Shown piece by piece: positions 8,203 through 15,964 of a stretch of DNA of 25,699 nucleotides (the stretch's first letter is position 1; every line of letters starts with the position of its first letter). The stretch lies in IMG/VR virus record IMGVR_UViG_3300042879_000179, positions 1-25,699 of that record; one strand, written 5' to 3'. The notes under the pieces are model-generated. The model searched no databases. It was not told where the DNA came from and saw only the letters and a list, made by a program, of their open reading frames with translations. The position numbers and the translations under genes were made by a program. The DNA is from a virus.

Positions 8203-8570
8203 CGCAGCCGGTAGCACTGGCCGGCGCCCTGCGGCAGCGGCGTCATCACCACAGTCTGTCCAGGGGCAATGAACATCACCCCGCCATCCACTGCCACACC
8301 CAGCGCCGCTGCAGCACCGCCCAGCAAGATCGGGTCGCCCGGTAGGGCCACGGCCACAGGATCGGCCAGAGAGGCCAGCAGCCGCCGCAGGTGAAGCAGC
8401 CCGAACGTCTCGGCTGTGTGCTCCCGGTAGACCCACTCGAACTGCGCCGCGTGATCCGGCAGGCACAGCTGCCGCCGCACTGCGCAGACCAGCTGAAAGC
8501 AGTCCGTGCATCCGCTGCCATCACCAGGCCGGCAGCCCCACCGATACGCCAAGCCGATCAGATCATTCAT
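8199..8570 (-). CDS. NlpC/P60-like tail tip protein, lambda K-like, lacking the catalytic His
   Basis: This 123-residue protein starts at ATG 8570 in an ATGA overlap with the L-like gene and ends in an ATGA overlap with the J-like gene. The N-terminus LIGLAYRWGCRPGDGSGCTDCFQLV matches the NlpC/P60 start (GxxYxWGG...xDCSGLV), with Cys24 at the catalytic position. The family's later active-site His, normally in an HVGIY-like strand, is missing: the equivalent segment reads GVAVDGGVMFIAPGQTVV and the whole C-terminal half lacks a suitable His. The protein may have kept the fold for tip assembly while losing peptidoglycan hydrolase activity. The order M-L-K-J supports the assignment. Confidence 0.65.
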   Translation of the reverse strand: MNDLIGLAYRWGCRPGDGSGCTDCFQLVCAVRRQLCLPDHAAQFEWVYREHTAETFGLLHLRRLLASLADPVAVALPGDPILLGGAAAALGVAVDGGVMFIAPGQTVVMTPLPQGAGQCYRLR

Positions 8571-9031
8571 CTGAGGTAGAGCTCCGCATTGAGCGGCAGG
8601 ATGCCCACGTTCTGGCTGGTCAGTGTGCGGGCCGGGAAGTTGCTGCCGACTGAATCCATCGCTGATCTAAACCGCAGCTCCACCGTGTCATCGTTGAACC
8701 CGGAACCTGAGCCCACATAATAATCCTCGTACTGGTTGGCGATTGCGCCCGTGGCATTAAGCCAGAGGGTGGTTAGGGTCAACTCGCTCAGCCGGTTGCC
8801 GTCGCCTTCCTCCACCAGCCGCAGCACCACCTCTAGGTTGGGGAACAGCACCTGCACGGTTTCATTGTCGCCGCCCAGGCTGGCCATCGCGCCGCTCACT
8901 TGGAACGGAGCGAAGTCATACTTGGCGCCTAGGTAGGTGTACTCCTGGGCGACAAAATAGTTCTGATAGCGGTGCCGGGTGCCGCTGCTGGTGCGCAGAT
9001 TGAACAGCTGAGCGATGCGAATCGTGCTCAT
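8567..9031 (-). CDS. Tail tip protein, lambda L-like
   Basis: This 154-residue protein starts at ATG 9031 (ATGA overlap with the upstream gene). The middle reads YTYLGAKYDFAPFQVSG and VLFPNLEVVLRLVEEGDGNRLSELTLTTLWL, which fits the tail-tip L family pattern of a substrate-facing 'Y-lG-xY-xFxPfxxxG' followed by 'pxlxvxn...lr...egdgnxLxgaxVtlr'. Lambda gpL carries a C-terminal iron-sulphur domain with four Cys; this protein is shorter and contains no Cys at all, so that domain is absent. Assignment rests on these motifs and on its place between M-like and K-like genes. Confidence 0.6.
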   Translation of the reverse strand: MSTIRIAQLFNLRTSSGTRHRYQNYFVAQEYTYLGAKYDFAPFQVSGAMASLGGDNETVQVLFPNLEVVLRLVEEGDGNRLSELTLTTLWLNATGAIANQYEDYYVGSGSGFNDDTVELRFRSAMDSVGSNFPARTLTSQNVGILPLNAELYLR

Positions 9032-9444
9032 ACGTTCAGTTCCGCCACCAGCTCCACGGTGATGCTGCTGATCTCATTGCCGGCCCATTGAATCGACGGC
9101 GGGCCGGCATACTCCCACAGGCAGCCGTCAGGGGAGCGCAGCATTGAGCGCAAGCCGGGGCGCTGCGGGCTGCTGCTTTGGCCGGTAGTGGTGACGCCCG
9201 CGAACGTCTCAGGCGGCAGCTCGAAGCGATCGTCTTCATCGATGTTTTCGTAGTGCCGCACCACCTGCAGGATGTCCCGATCGCGGCGGTTAGCAAAGGT
9301 GAGGCGCAGCTGATAGCCGAACTTTTTGTTTCCGTACCGGCGCTTCACCGTCGTGCCCGCCATGGTGCGGAACACCTTTGTTGGGTAGGTGCCGAGCGTC
9401 ATCTGCCGCTCGTTCGGTTTCAGATCGGGGAAGGTCGCGGCCAT
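9028..9444 (-). CDS. Minor tail protein, lambda M-like
   Basis: This 138-residue protein starts at ATG 9444 overlapping the tape measure stop (TGATG). The sequence has FPDLKPNERQMTLGTYPTKVFRT, then KKFGYQLRLTFANRRDRDILQVVRHYENI, and ends in WEYAGPPSIQWAGNEISSITVELVAELNV. The plan of a conserved strand pair, a central domain that contacts neighbours, and a final V-L-xxEL strand resembles phage minor tail M-type proteins. These join the tube end to the tip complex. No catalytic motif or membrane segment is seen. Family similarity is weak by eye; position directly after the tape measure gives most of the support. Confidence 0.55.
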   Translation of the reverse strand: MAATFPDLKPNERQMTLGTYPTKVFRTMAGTTVKRRYGNKKFGYQLRLTFANRRDRDILQVVRHYENIDEDDRFELPPETFAGVTTTGQSSSPQRPGLRSMLRSPDGCLWEYAGPPSIQWAGNEISSITVELVAELNV

Positions 9445-12400
9445 CAGCGGATGCCCACCTTGCTACGAGTTGCTGGGCTCTGCTGCAGTCTGTCCAGCGT
9501 CATGCTCATGCCTCGCTTGGCGCCATCATTGGTGGCACGCTTGCGGGTCTCGGCCATTGCCGCTTCGAGCTGGTCACGGGAGACGTACTCCACCCCGTTG
9601 ATCGTGGTGGTCTCGAAGCTCATGCTCAGCACCGGCGAGGCGTTGCTGCCGGCAGGTGATGCACCCATCAGCTCGCGCATCCGATCGCCACGGTTGCCGT
9701 CCGGAGCCTGCAGCGCCACGGGGATCCGGCGGCCATCAGGCAGCGGCACATAGGCCTCATTCATCGAGCCTTCGCCGAATAGGGCCACCTGGGGGGTGCT
9801 GGCGACGCCACCGCGAGAGTAGGCCTTCAGCGGCAGCGGGCCGGATGGGGACATGATGCCGCCGTTGGCGAAGCCGGTAGTGGGGAAGCTGAGGGCGGGG
9901 CTGATGCCACCAGCGCCGAACGGGCCGACAGAGGAACCAGAGAACCCGCCAACTGCAGGTGCACCGATCCCAGCAAACATCCGGGCAATGCCGATGGCGA
10001 TGTACTGGGCGATCATCTTCTTTGCCGTGTCAATCAGCGCACTGGCGATGCCCTGCAGGAAGTCGGCGAACACTTCTTTGGCGGACTTGGTGCCGGCGAT
10101 CATCTCCGCCATGCCGTTGGTTGCCAGGGTGGCCGCAGCATCAGCCGCCTGGCCGATGGCGGGGTACCTTTGCAGAATCTCATCAAGCTGCGCCTTCTGC
10201 TGCTCCAGCACGTTGAACACCGTCGGCTCGGATGCTTGGCGGGCGAGGTCTTGCATCATGCGCTGGCGCTCCACCAGAATCTCGTTCAGATCCTGTTCTG
10301 CCCTGAGCCGAGCCAGTGCCAGCTGTTGCTCCTTTTCGCGCTCCAGTCCTTCGCGGATGGCGGCGGTTTCAGCCACGCCGCCGAGCCGGGCGATCTCTTC
10401 TTCAATCGCCTTCAGGCTCTTCAGTTTCTCTAGGTGCTGCTGAGTGATGTTGTCAATCTCAATTTCAAACTCCAGTTGGCGCTTTGCCTCATCGGTTGTA
10501 GCCCTTAGCAAATCCTCTTCGTTATTAAGTTGAACGGCAGTTTTGGCCCGCTCTTCGTTAAACTGTTCGAGCTGTTTTTGTGCGGCGGCTTGCTGTTCCT
10601 GGAGTTGCTGGGCGGCTTGTGCCTGATCCTGCAGCTGCGACGCGAAATCACCCAGCCCCGCGCCGGGTCCGGTGCCTTCAATCTCGGTGAACACCCTGCG
10701 AGCGTTGGCCTTGCGCTCACCCAGCGCCTTAATGCCGCTGCGCTCGTAGTCCCGATCAAACACCACCGCTGCCTCTTCCGGGGACGTGGCACGCCGCAGC
10801 GACGCCAGTGCCCGTGACTCTGGGCCCAGCAGCTCAGACACCATAAACCGCAGTTGGGTCTGCAGGTTGCCAGCCGCAGCAGCGCCGCCAGCAAAGCGCA
10901 CCAGATCGGTTTGCCGGCTGCCGGTCCATTGCGCCAGCCCGTAGCCGCCCACTCCGCGAGGCAGCCCGACGGCGCCGCCCTCGTTGATTCGGGGATTAAG
11001 ACCCGACTCTCGGATTAGGTTGCCAACCACGCCAGCGGCTTGCGCCGGGGTCAGGCTGAGCGCCTGCTGGATGGACTTGGCGATTTGAGCGCCCATGGAT
11101 TCGGTCGCCCCCTCGGTGGCGCGGGCCGCTGCGCTGCTACTTGAACCCCCTCCCCCACCACTGCCAGTCCCACCCCCTCCAGCCGGGGCAGGCACAACCG
11201 GCAGCGGCACAGCCCCAGGAGGCGGCGCGGCCGTAGGCGCAGCAGGTGCCACAGGCCGACCCGTCGCCGTGTCATAGGTGATACCGCCCACGGTGTAGGT
11301 GTTCGGCACACCAGCCGCCTGCAGCCGTTGCTGACCCGTCTGCATCGCGCTTACAGCAGCATCCCCCACGTTGATGCCCATCGTGGTGAGCATCGCCGTG
11401 AACGGATTGGAGTAGTTGATCATGTTGGAGATGGTCTGCTGCCATCTCGACTGCACAAAATCAAACGCCGCAGAGAACACGTTGCCGATTGTGGTGGAAA
11501 CGCTCTGCATGGCGCCCGCCAGCCACTGGCCGTCAACGCCGATGGCGCGCAGGGCCTCGCCAGCGCGGGCACGAATCCAGCCGAACATCGTTGCGGAGCT
11601 GTTGGCGATGTTCTGCACGCCCTTAGCCAGGAATTGGCCCATCGCCGTGGCCGCATCGGTGATGCGTTTAAACGACGCCTGAGCATCGGCAGCGATTGAT
11701 CCCCAGAAGATCCTGAACCGTTCCGGGTAGGTGTTGACGAACTCCCGGAACGGTTCAATGAACTTGTAGGCCGCCACGGTGGCCGCAATGATGCCGGCCG
11801 CAGCCAGCACCCAGGGGTTAGCCAGCACCGCCAGGTTCAGGCCTACTTGCGCCTTGGTGGCGACGCCTGCTGACACGGCGTAGGCCTCCATGGCCTTCGT
11901 TGCAGCGGTGATCCCTCCGATGGCGCTCATCGCCGTGGTCAGGCCGAGAACGGCAACACCGGCAACGGCCGCAGCGGCTCCAACCTGTTTGACCGGCTCG
12001 GGCAGTTTGCCGGTCTGCTCCAGCAGCCCGGTCGCCGCCTTAGTGAGCGCGATGGTGGTTGGCAGCAGCGATTGCCCGAACTGAATCTGCAGCTCCTGCC
12101 CCGCAATCTGCAGGTTGCGGAACTGTTGCGCCGGGCCCTTCATCGCCTCGGCCAGCTTGAGGGCGCCGTCGCGTTCAATCCGCCCTAAGGCTGTCAACAC
12201 GATGTCGCCGGTGATCTTGCCTTCCTTAGCCAGCTCGCGGATCTGGCCGATCGGCACACCCATCACCTGAGCGATGCTCTGCACCACTGCCGGGGTCTGC
12301 TCAAAGACGCTGTTCAGCTCTTCGCCGCGCAGGACGCCAGTGCCCAGCGCCTGGCTCAGCTGCAGGAACGCCGCGCTTGCCTCAGTTGAGGTGGTGCCGC

Positions 12401-13049
12401 TCAGCTTGGCCGCCGTGTTGAATCCGTTGTAGACGGTGCTGACTTCCTCCAGCGTCAGCCCGATTGGCCGCAGCCTGGCGTAGATCTGCGCGAACTCTTG
12501 GTTGGCCTGCGTCTGCGCAGTGCCGAACTTCCCAGCGGCTGCAGTGGCGGCGGCCTGCACCCTGCTGTAATCGTCGAGCCCCTGCGACAGCGACCTCAAC
12601 CGCCGCTCTGATTCCTCACTCGCCACCACGGCGCCCAGCGATCCGCCAATGGCCCTGCCAGCGCCGATGGTAGCCAGGCTGCTGGCGAGGCCTGCCGCCA
12701 ACCTGCGGCCCATCGAATCACCAGCTGCGGTGGCCGTGGTGTCGAGGCCCCGCAGCTTCCCTTCGAGTTTCTGGATCTCGGCGCCGTACCGCTGAAACTC
12801 CCGGCTGCCGATCTTGGCCTGCTCCTGCAGCCCACGGAATGCGCCGATGCTGCTGCGGATGCCGGCGATCGTGTTGTCGTTGGCGCGGGCGAACTGAAAC
12901 GTGGCCGCCCGCAAGGTGCTGATCTCGCGTGCCGTGGTCTGGCTGTTCTTGCCCAGATCCTGCAGCGACTTCTTCACCCGGTCGATATTCCCGCCGCCCT
13001 TCACCTCGGCTGAGAGCCGGATGGCGGTATCCAGGCTCATCCGGGCCAT
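9444..13049 (-). CDS. Tape measure protein with embedded tail lysozyme domain
   Basis: This 1201-residue protein sets tail length. The N-terminus is coiled-coil (about residues 20-100). The tape-measure N-terminal domain follows (about 125-330, with [15 protein letters not shown] and [20 protein letters not shown]), then strongly hydrophobic helices around 360-430. After a Pro/Gly/Ser-rich linker (about 590-645), residues about 655-770 form a phage tail lysozyme domain: [37 protein letters not shown] and [20 protein letters not shown], with Glu near 680 as candidate catalytic acid. Coiled coil follows (about 790-930). The C-terminus ([12 protein letters not shown]...[28 protein letters not shown]) matches lambda H-type proteins. 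ATG 13049 follows the G-T stop by 31 bases, with only a weak ribosome binding site. Confidence 0.93.
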   Translation of the reverse strand: MARMSLDTAIRLSAEVKGGGNIDRVKKSLQDLGKNSQTTAREISTLRAATFQFARANDNTIAGIRSSIGAFRGLQEQAKIGSREFQRYGAEIQKLEGKLRGLDTTATAAGDSMGRRLAAGLASSLATIGAGRAIGGSLGAVVASEESERRLRSLSQGLDDYSRVQAAATAAAGKFGTAQTQANQEFAQIYARLRPIGLTLEEVSTVYNGFNTAAKLSGTTSTEASAAFLQLSQALGTGVLRGEELNSVFEQTPAVVQSIAQVMGVPIGQIRELAKEGKITGDIVLTALGRIERDGALKLAEAMKGPAQQFRNLQIAGQELQIQFGQSLLPTTIALTKAATGLLEQTGKLPEPVKQVGAAAAVAGVAVLGLTTAMSAIGGITAATKAMEAYAVSAGVATKAQVGLNLAVLANPWVLAAAGIIAATVAAYKFIEPFREFVNTYPERFRIFWGSIAADAQASFKRITDAATAMGQFLAKGVQNIANSSATMFGWIRARAGEALRAIGVDGQWLAGAMQSVSTTIGNVFSAAFDFVQSRWQQTISNMINYSNPFTAMLTTMGINVGDAAVSAMQTGQQRLQAAGVPNTYTVGGITYDTATGRPVAPAAPTAAPPPGAVPLPVVPAPAGGGGTGSGGGGGSSSSAAARATEGATESMGAQIAKSIQQALSLTPAQAAGVVGNLIRESGLNPRINEGGAVGLPRGVGGYGLAQWTGSRQTDLVRFAGGAAAAGNLQTQLRFMVSELLGPESRALASLRRATSPEEAAVVFDRDYERSGIKALGERKANARRVFTEIEGTGPGAGLGDFASQLQDQAQAAQQLQEQQAAAQKQLEQFNEERAKTAVQLNNEEDLLRATTDEAKRQLEFEIEIDNITQQHLEKLKSLKAIEEEIARLGGVAETAAIREGLEREKEQQLALARLRAEQDLNEILVERQRMMQDLARQASEPTVFNVLEQQKAQLDEILQRYPAIGQAADAAATLATNGMAEMIAGTKSAKEVFADFLQGIASALIDTAKKMIAQYIAIGIARMFAGIGAPAVGGFSGSSVGPFGAGGISPALSFPTTGFANGGIMSPSGPLPLKAYSRGGVASTPQVALFGEGSMNEAYVPLPDGRRIPVALQAPDGNRGDRMRELMGASPAGSNASPVLSMSFETTTINGVEYVSRDQLEAAMAETRKRATNDGAKRGMSMTLDRLQQSPATRSKVGIR
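11146..11177 (-). other. Possible G-quadruplex in the tape measure coding strand
   Basis: The coding strand carries G tracts of 5, 3, 5 and 5 (positions 11173-11177, 11169-11171, 11152-11156 and 11146-11150) separated by 1, 12 and 1 bases. They encode the Gly/Ser linker just before the lysozyme domain. Codon choice for Gly is biased to GGG/GGT here. The 12-base loop makes the fold uncertain. Confidence 0.3.
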
Positions 13050-13075
13050 GCTCTATTCGGCTGCCATTCCTGAGA

Positions 13076-13087
13076 TCAGCCTACGGA
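13076..13087 (-). repeat. Junction motif variant (TCCGTAGGCTGA)
   Basis: Eleven of 12 bases match the consensus. The TAG inside the motif is the stop codon of the G-T product (13081-13083). It lies 26 bases upstream of the tape measure ATG and reads with transcription. Confidence 0.5.
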
Positions 13088-13880
13088 TCAGCCCGCATCA
13101 CCCCCAAGAACTCCCTCTCCACCAGCCGCAAATCCTCCAGCAGCCACAGCCGGTCAGAGCGCTTCACGCCCTCATCCTTGGCCCACAGGAAGAACACCTG
13201 ATAGTCCAGCCCCACAGGGCCATTCATCCCCATCCGCCACTGGGTCTGGAGCTTCATGAACCACCCGATCGCCTCGACGTTCTCCGCCAGCAGGCCGAAC
13301 GTCTCCGGCCGCTGCTCTACCTCAGGCACCGCCAGGCCGAACACCGCTGCAGCATCAGCCGCATCCTTGCCATCGTCGGCTGGGTCACCCTTCGCGGCAG
13401 CGGCGAGAAACCGCGCCGCGTCGATCAGTTTTTTGCGCGGAACCCTCCGGCCTTCGCGGCAGCCTTCTCAGACGGCTGACCCAGGCTTTCTAGCCAGGCC
13501 TTGAAGATCGCAGCACTGGCGCCCTGCACCCGGTAGAGATGGGCCTTGGTGGCGTCGCTGAACTCGATCGGCTCGCCATCCTCGCCCACCACCTCATCAC
13601 CCCAGCCGCAGAGCACCTCATCAGCCAGGTCCTGATAGGTGCAGGGCAGCGGGTCGCACAGCGAGGCCTCTTCATCCTTGGCGTAACCCTGCAGCGCCTC
13701 GATGCGCTTGCGCATCGCCACCAACATTTGATTGTGCTGATCCTGCAGCGCCTGCGCGTCCTGCTCATCTAGCACGCTGAAATGAGCGGTGAACTTGTAG
13801 GGTTTCTTGACTCCACCTTTGGCCGGCAGGTCAACACTCACCGGCCATTCGATGTGGTCGGGCTGAAACAGGTGGAACAT
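13081..13880 (-). CDS. Tail assembly chaperone G-T fusion made by -1 frameshift
   Basis: The predicted 266-residue product reads gene G to its last sense codon (13428), slips back one base on A AAA AAC, and continues to TAG 13081-13083. The T part starts LIDAARFLAAAAKGDPADD and contains ETFGLLAENVEAIGWFMKLQ, TQWRMGMNGPVGLDYQ and LLEDLRLVEREFLGVM, the DUF1799 pattern found in the T part of such chaperones. In lambda, gpG and gpG-T together bind the tape measure and recruit tube subunits; a fixed ratio of the two is needed. The T frame has a GTG at 13344 but no ribosome binding site there, so independent start is unlikely. Position right before the tape measure is canonical. Confidence 0.87.
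13393..13434 (-). promoter_or_regulatory. -1 programmed ribosomal frameshift signal (slippery site, spacer, stem-loop)
   Basis: The slippery heptamer A AAA AAC is in the zero frame of gene G at 13434-13428 and is followed at once by the G stop TGA (13427-13425). A 7-base spacer (13421-13427) separates it from a predicted stem: arm CGCGGCGCGG (13411-13420), loop TTTCTCG (13404-13410), and arm CCGC-T-GCCGCG (13393-13403) with one bulged T, giving 10 base pairs, almost all GC. Slip site, spacer length and stem all fit known -1 frameshift elements. The -1 frame enters the T reading frame directly. Confidence 0.9.
13425..13880 (-). CDS. Tail assembly chaperone, lambda G-like
   Basis: This 151-residue protein starts at ATG 13880, 6 bases after the tail tube stop. 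It begins with a small beta domain (FHLFQPDHIEWPVSVDLP, KKPYKFTAHFSVLDEQDAQAL) typical of tail assembly chaperones and continues into helical segments (QHNQMLVAMRKRIEALQGY, KAHLYRVQGASAAIFKAWLESL). It ends FRAKN-stop on the slippery site. The unshifted form is the abundant chaperone that coats the tape measure during tail assembly and is not kept in the virion, by analogy with lambda. Gene order V-G-GT-H supports this strongly. Confidence 0.87.
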   Translation of the reverse strand: MFHLFQPDHIEWPVSVDLPAKGGVKKPYKFTAHFSVLDEQDAQALQDQHNQMLVAMRKRIEALQGYAKDEEASLCDPLPCTYQDLADEVLCGWGDEVVGEDGEPIEFSDATKAHLYRVQGASAAIFKAWLESLGQPSEKAAAKAGGFRAKN

Positions 13881-13886
13881 GGCGAA

Positions 13887-15071
13887 TCAGAAAAAGATCA
13901 GGCGGGTTTCGTCGTTCTGCGTCTTGGGCAGCGCAGTAAACGGGATCTGCAGCATGTCGATTCCATCGGAATCGCTGAACGACAGATCGCCGCTAATCGC
14001 AGCCTTCGGGCAGAAGAAGATGGAGCTTTCCGTTGCTGCCGTACCCTGTTGCACCACGAACGGGCCATCGCTGGCGCCGCTGTTGTCAGCAGCAGCAGTG
14101 AAGTAGTTTTTGGTCGCAACCGGCGGATTTTCAATCGTCAGCGTTCCATTGGGGTTCGGGCGATCGGTGATACGGGCGCGAGGCTCGCAGTTGATCAGCG
14201 AACGGAACGAGGTAGTGAGACCCCAGTCGAAGGTGAAGCCCTCGGTGCAGGGCCCGTAGCCCTGGAACCGCAGCGCCTTGGTGTGGCGCGGGGTGACGGG
14301 CACCGGCTCGGCCTGGTTGCCGTAGGTGAAGGCCTCGGCGCTCTTTGCGGTCGGGGTGACGTACTTGCCGATGCCGGTGATCGTGAAGGTGCCGTAGCTG
14401 TTCAGCGGTGAGTTGAGCGCTGGGGAGCCGCGGAAGCCTTCGATGCGGTGCACGTTCTGATCCTTCACCGCCACCAGCGTGCAGCTAGAGCCGTTGCCAA
14501 AGGTGCTGATCGGCTGGTAGAGCGACAGCGCGGGAATCTTGTAGTTCACTGTGCCACCGGTGAACGATGCCGTGGACGCCACCACCGTCACCTCTCGGGT
14601 AGTGCCGTTGTGGGCCACGATCACGCCCTTGTCACCGGCATTGGCGCCGCTGGTGATCTCAATCGGGAAACCCACGTAGGCGTCAGTCGCTGGGTTGCTG
14701 CCGCCCAGGTTCGCCAGGGTGATAGTGTTGGCGCCGCCTGCAGTGGCCGTGCCGGAGATCTCAGCCGATGCGGCCAGATTCATGCCGGCCGCCAGCAGCA
14801 GCGGAGAGAACCGGGGTGCGGTGGCAGCAACACCGGAGCCGCCCCACTCGAATGTCACCGTGACGGCGACGTGCTCATTGGTGAGCGGCTGACGGTCAGC
14901 GCCGAGGAACCCCTTGATCAAGTCCCGTTCGACTCGGGTGCCGGTGTACGGGTTCACTTCCAGCGAGGTGATCTTCACTGCATCGGTGGCGCCGATCGCG
15001 CTGGCCAGGGTGCCGTAAGCGGTTTCCGTCTTGGCCAGCAAGAACGAATTACGGATCAGGAGAGCAGTCAT
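13887..15071 (-). CDS. Major tail tube protein, lambda V-like, with inserted module
   Basis: This 394-residue protein starts at ATG 15071, overlapping the stop of the 46-residue gene (TGATG). Residues 1-105 (LLIRNSFLLAKTETAYGT, VERDLIKGFLGADRQPLTNEHVAVTVTFEWGGSG, PRFSPLLLAAGM) and about 180-394 form the tube fold (YGTFTITGIGKYVTP, EPVPVTPRHTKALRF). Residues about 106-179 are an insertion of a small beta module common in phage proteins (AGGANTITLANL, AYVGFPIEITSGANAGDKGVIVAHNGTTREVTV). In lambda V an extra Ig-like domain decorates the tube surface; this insertion may play a similar surface role. Hexamers of this protein form the tail tube. Confidence 0.85.
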   Translation of the reverse strand: MTALLIRNSFLLAKTETAYGTLASAIGATDAVKITSLEVNPYTGTRVERDLIKGFLGADRQPLTNEHVAVTVTFEWGGSGVAATAPRFSPLLLAAGMNLAASAEISGTATAGGANTITLANLGGSNPATDAYVGFPIEITSGANAGDKGVIVAHNGTTREVTVVASTASFTGGTVNYKIPALSLYQPISTFGNGSSCTLVAVKDQNVHRIEGFRGSPALNSPLNSYGTFTITGIGKYVTPTAKSAEAFTYGNQAEPVPVTPRHTKALRFQGYGPCTEGFTFDWGLTTSFRSLINCEPRARITDRPNPNGTLTIENPPVATKNYFTAAADNSGASDGPFVVQQGTAATESSIFFCPKAAISGDLSFSDSDGIDMLQIPFTALPKTQNDETRLIFF

Positions 15072-15211
15072 CAGTCCTTGGCCTTGCTGGGTTGGGCGGG
15101 CTTGGCGGGCTCAGTCTTGGGCGGCTGGTAGTCAGCAGCAGACACCATCTCGCCGCTGGGGAGCATCACGTACTCACCAGACTCGCCGTGGTGCTCGAAT
15201 TGTTCCGCCAT
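15071..15211 (-). CDS. Small hydrophilic protein between tail terminator and tail tube (46 residues)
   Basis: It starts at ATG 15211 and ends at TGA 15073-15071, overlapping the tail tube ATG by one base (TGATG), which argues that it is translated and coupled to the tube gene. The N-terminus reads MAEQFEHHGESGEYVMLPSG, then EMVSAADYQ, then a Pro/Lys/Ala-rich tail (PPKTEPAKPAQPSKAKD). It has no membrane segment or Cys and the family is not recognised. No clear ribosome binding site precedes it; the junction motif lies 24 bases upstream. It may be a minor tail or assembly protein. Confidence 0.7.
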   Translation of the reverse strand: MAEQFEHHGESGEYVMLPSGEMVSAADYQPPKTEPAKPAQPSKAKD

Positions 15212-15235
15212 GGATGGGGGCTGAGCGTCCTGGCC

Positions 15236-15247
15236 TCAGGCTACGGA
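15236..15247 (-). repeat. Junction motif copy (TCCGTAGCCTGA)
   Basis: An exact copy in the gap between the tail terminator stop (15255) and the 46-residue gene (15211). The motif sits within GGCCTC-CGTAGCCT-GAGGCC, a perfect 6-bp stem with 8-base loop. The 18 plus-strand bases from 15235 match those from 24617, inside the terminase gene, at 17 positions. Confidence 0.7.
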
Positions 15248-15254
15248 GGCCGGC

Positions 15255-15704
15255 TCAGGGCAGCTGATCGATTGCGTCGTCTCGGGTGCGATACCGGATC
15301 AGGAACCGATACTGCATCCACCCAGCAGAGGCGTCAGCCTGCTCATACTCAGGCCGGAAGCCATCGGGCTGCACGTCATGGGCTAGGCCGCCCATCGTGC
15401 GGTCGGCCATCATCCGGGCGTGCACGTCAACGCCGATCGGGTCCGCTAGCTGGTCGGGCACGTCGCCGCGCACATAGATTTCAACCAGTACCGGCAGCGC
15501 CTGATCCAGGCGCCCCAGGCCGGCGCCGATGGTGCGTGGTGCGTTGACCGGGTTGTCTTCGCCGGGGCTGATCGTGATCGCTGGCGCCTCGGACTTGGAG
15601 TAGGCCTGCGCACGGCTGCGGTAGATCCGCTGGCCCACCTGCACCGTGCCGGGAAGGGTGACGCTACGGATGCGTTCGAGGATCTGTTCGCGGATACTTG
15701 CCAT
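15255..15704 (-). CDS. Tail terminator (tail completion) protein, lambda U-like
   Basis: This 149-residue protein starts at ATG 15704. It opens with a helix (SIREQILERIRSVTLPGT), then VGQRIYRSRAQAYSKSEAPAITISPGED, a strand LPVLVEIYVRGDVPDQLADPIGVDVHARMMAD, and ends WMQYRFLIRYRTRDDAIDQLP. This helix-strand plan, with 'RVYRSR...aiaV...' and 'xVeVxVRGd...aD', is that of phage tail terminators, which cap the finished tube and provide the joint to the head. Its place before the tail tube gene equals lambda U. No ribosome binding site is obvious; the junction motif ends 4 bases before the ATG. Confidence 0.8.
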   Translation of the reverse strand: MASIREQILERIRSVTLPGTVQVGQRIYRSRAQAYSKSEAPAITISPGEDNPVNAPRTIGAGLGRLDQALPVLVEIYVRGDVPDQLADPIGVDVHARMMADRTMGGLAHDVQPDGFRPEYEQADASAGWMQYRFLIRYRTRDDAIDQLP

Positions 15705-15708
15705 GGGC

Positions 15709-15720
15709 TCAGGCTAAAAA
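15709..15720 (-). repeat. Junction motif copy (core TAGCCTGA)
   Basis: The 8-base core is exact at 15709-15716; the upstream four bases differ (TTTT). Its TAG is the stop codon of the 48-residue membrane protein. It lies 4 bases before the tail terminator ATG. Confidence 0.6.
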
Positions 15721-15860
15721 GGCTGCACCAGATCGAACACCACCCAAGCGCAGACGACCGCGACGCCCAGCGCCACTGGTAGGGGCACGGCACTCAGCAG
15801 CCAGCCCAGCAGGCCGGCCACCAGTGCAACGGCCGCGGTGAAGCGGATTAGATAGGGCAT
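15714..15860 (-). CDS. Tiny membrane protein, two hydrophobic segments (48 residues)
   Basis: It starts at ATG 15860, overlapping the stop of the preceding tiny gene (TGATG), and ends at TAG 15716-15714. Residues 8-23 (TAAVALVAGLLGWLLS) and about 29-43 (VALGVAVVCAWVVFD) are hydrophobic, separated by a short AVPLP turn, suggesting a hairpin across the membrane; the N-terminus has one Arg (PYLIRF). The family is not recognised. A holin-type role or superinfection exclusion are possible for such proteins, but no lysis enzyme is seen next to it. Overlaps on both sides of the pair support that it is real. Confidence 0.68.
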   Translation of the reverse strand: MPYLIRFTAAVALVAGLLGWLLSAVPLPVALGVAVVCAWVVFDLVQPF

Positions 15861-15964
15861 CACTCGACCCATCCAATTCGCAGCAGCGCCACCAGCAGCA
15901 CCGCAACGGCAACGCTAACTGGGGCCATCATCACGGCGATCATTGCGACATCAGTCCAGGTCAT
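15860..15964 (-). CDS. Tiny membrane protein, one transmembrane segment (34 residues)
   Basis: It starts at ATG 15964 in an ATGA overlap with the end of the lectin-like gene and ends at TGA sharing one base with the next ATG (TGATG). Residues 6-28 (VAMIAVMMAPVSVAVAVLLVALL) form one hydrophobic helix with a Pro in the middle, flanked by WTD at the N-terminus and RIGWVE at the C-terminus. Translational coupling on both sides and the strongly hydrophobic composition make a chance frame unlikely. The function is unknown; together with its neighbour it looks like a two-component membrane unit. Confidence 0.65.
   Translation of the reverse strand: MTWTDVAMIAVMMAPVSVAVAVLLVALLRIGWVE

Noticed and set aside
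8203-8511. Open frame extending the J-like gene upstream to 8511
   Set aside because: It overlaps the K-like gene in another frame, encodes Ala/Gly/Arg-rich low-quality sequence, and the ATG at 8202 with an ATGA overlap fits the style of the operon.
13081-13344. T as an independent gene starting at GTG 13344
   Set aside because: There is no ribosome binding site, and the frame is open back to the slippery heptamer of G, with a stem at the right distance.
15230-15252. Intrinsic terminator at the GGCCTC/GAGGCC stem
   Set aside because: There is no U tract after the stem and the genes on both sides belong to the same late unit.
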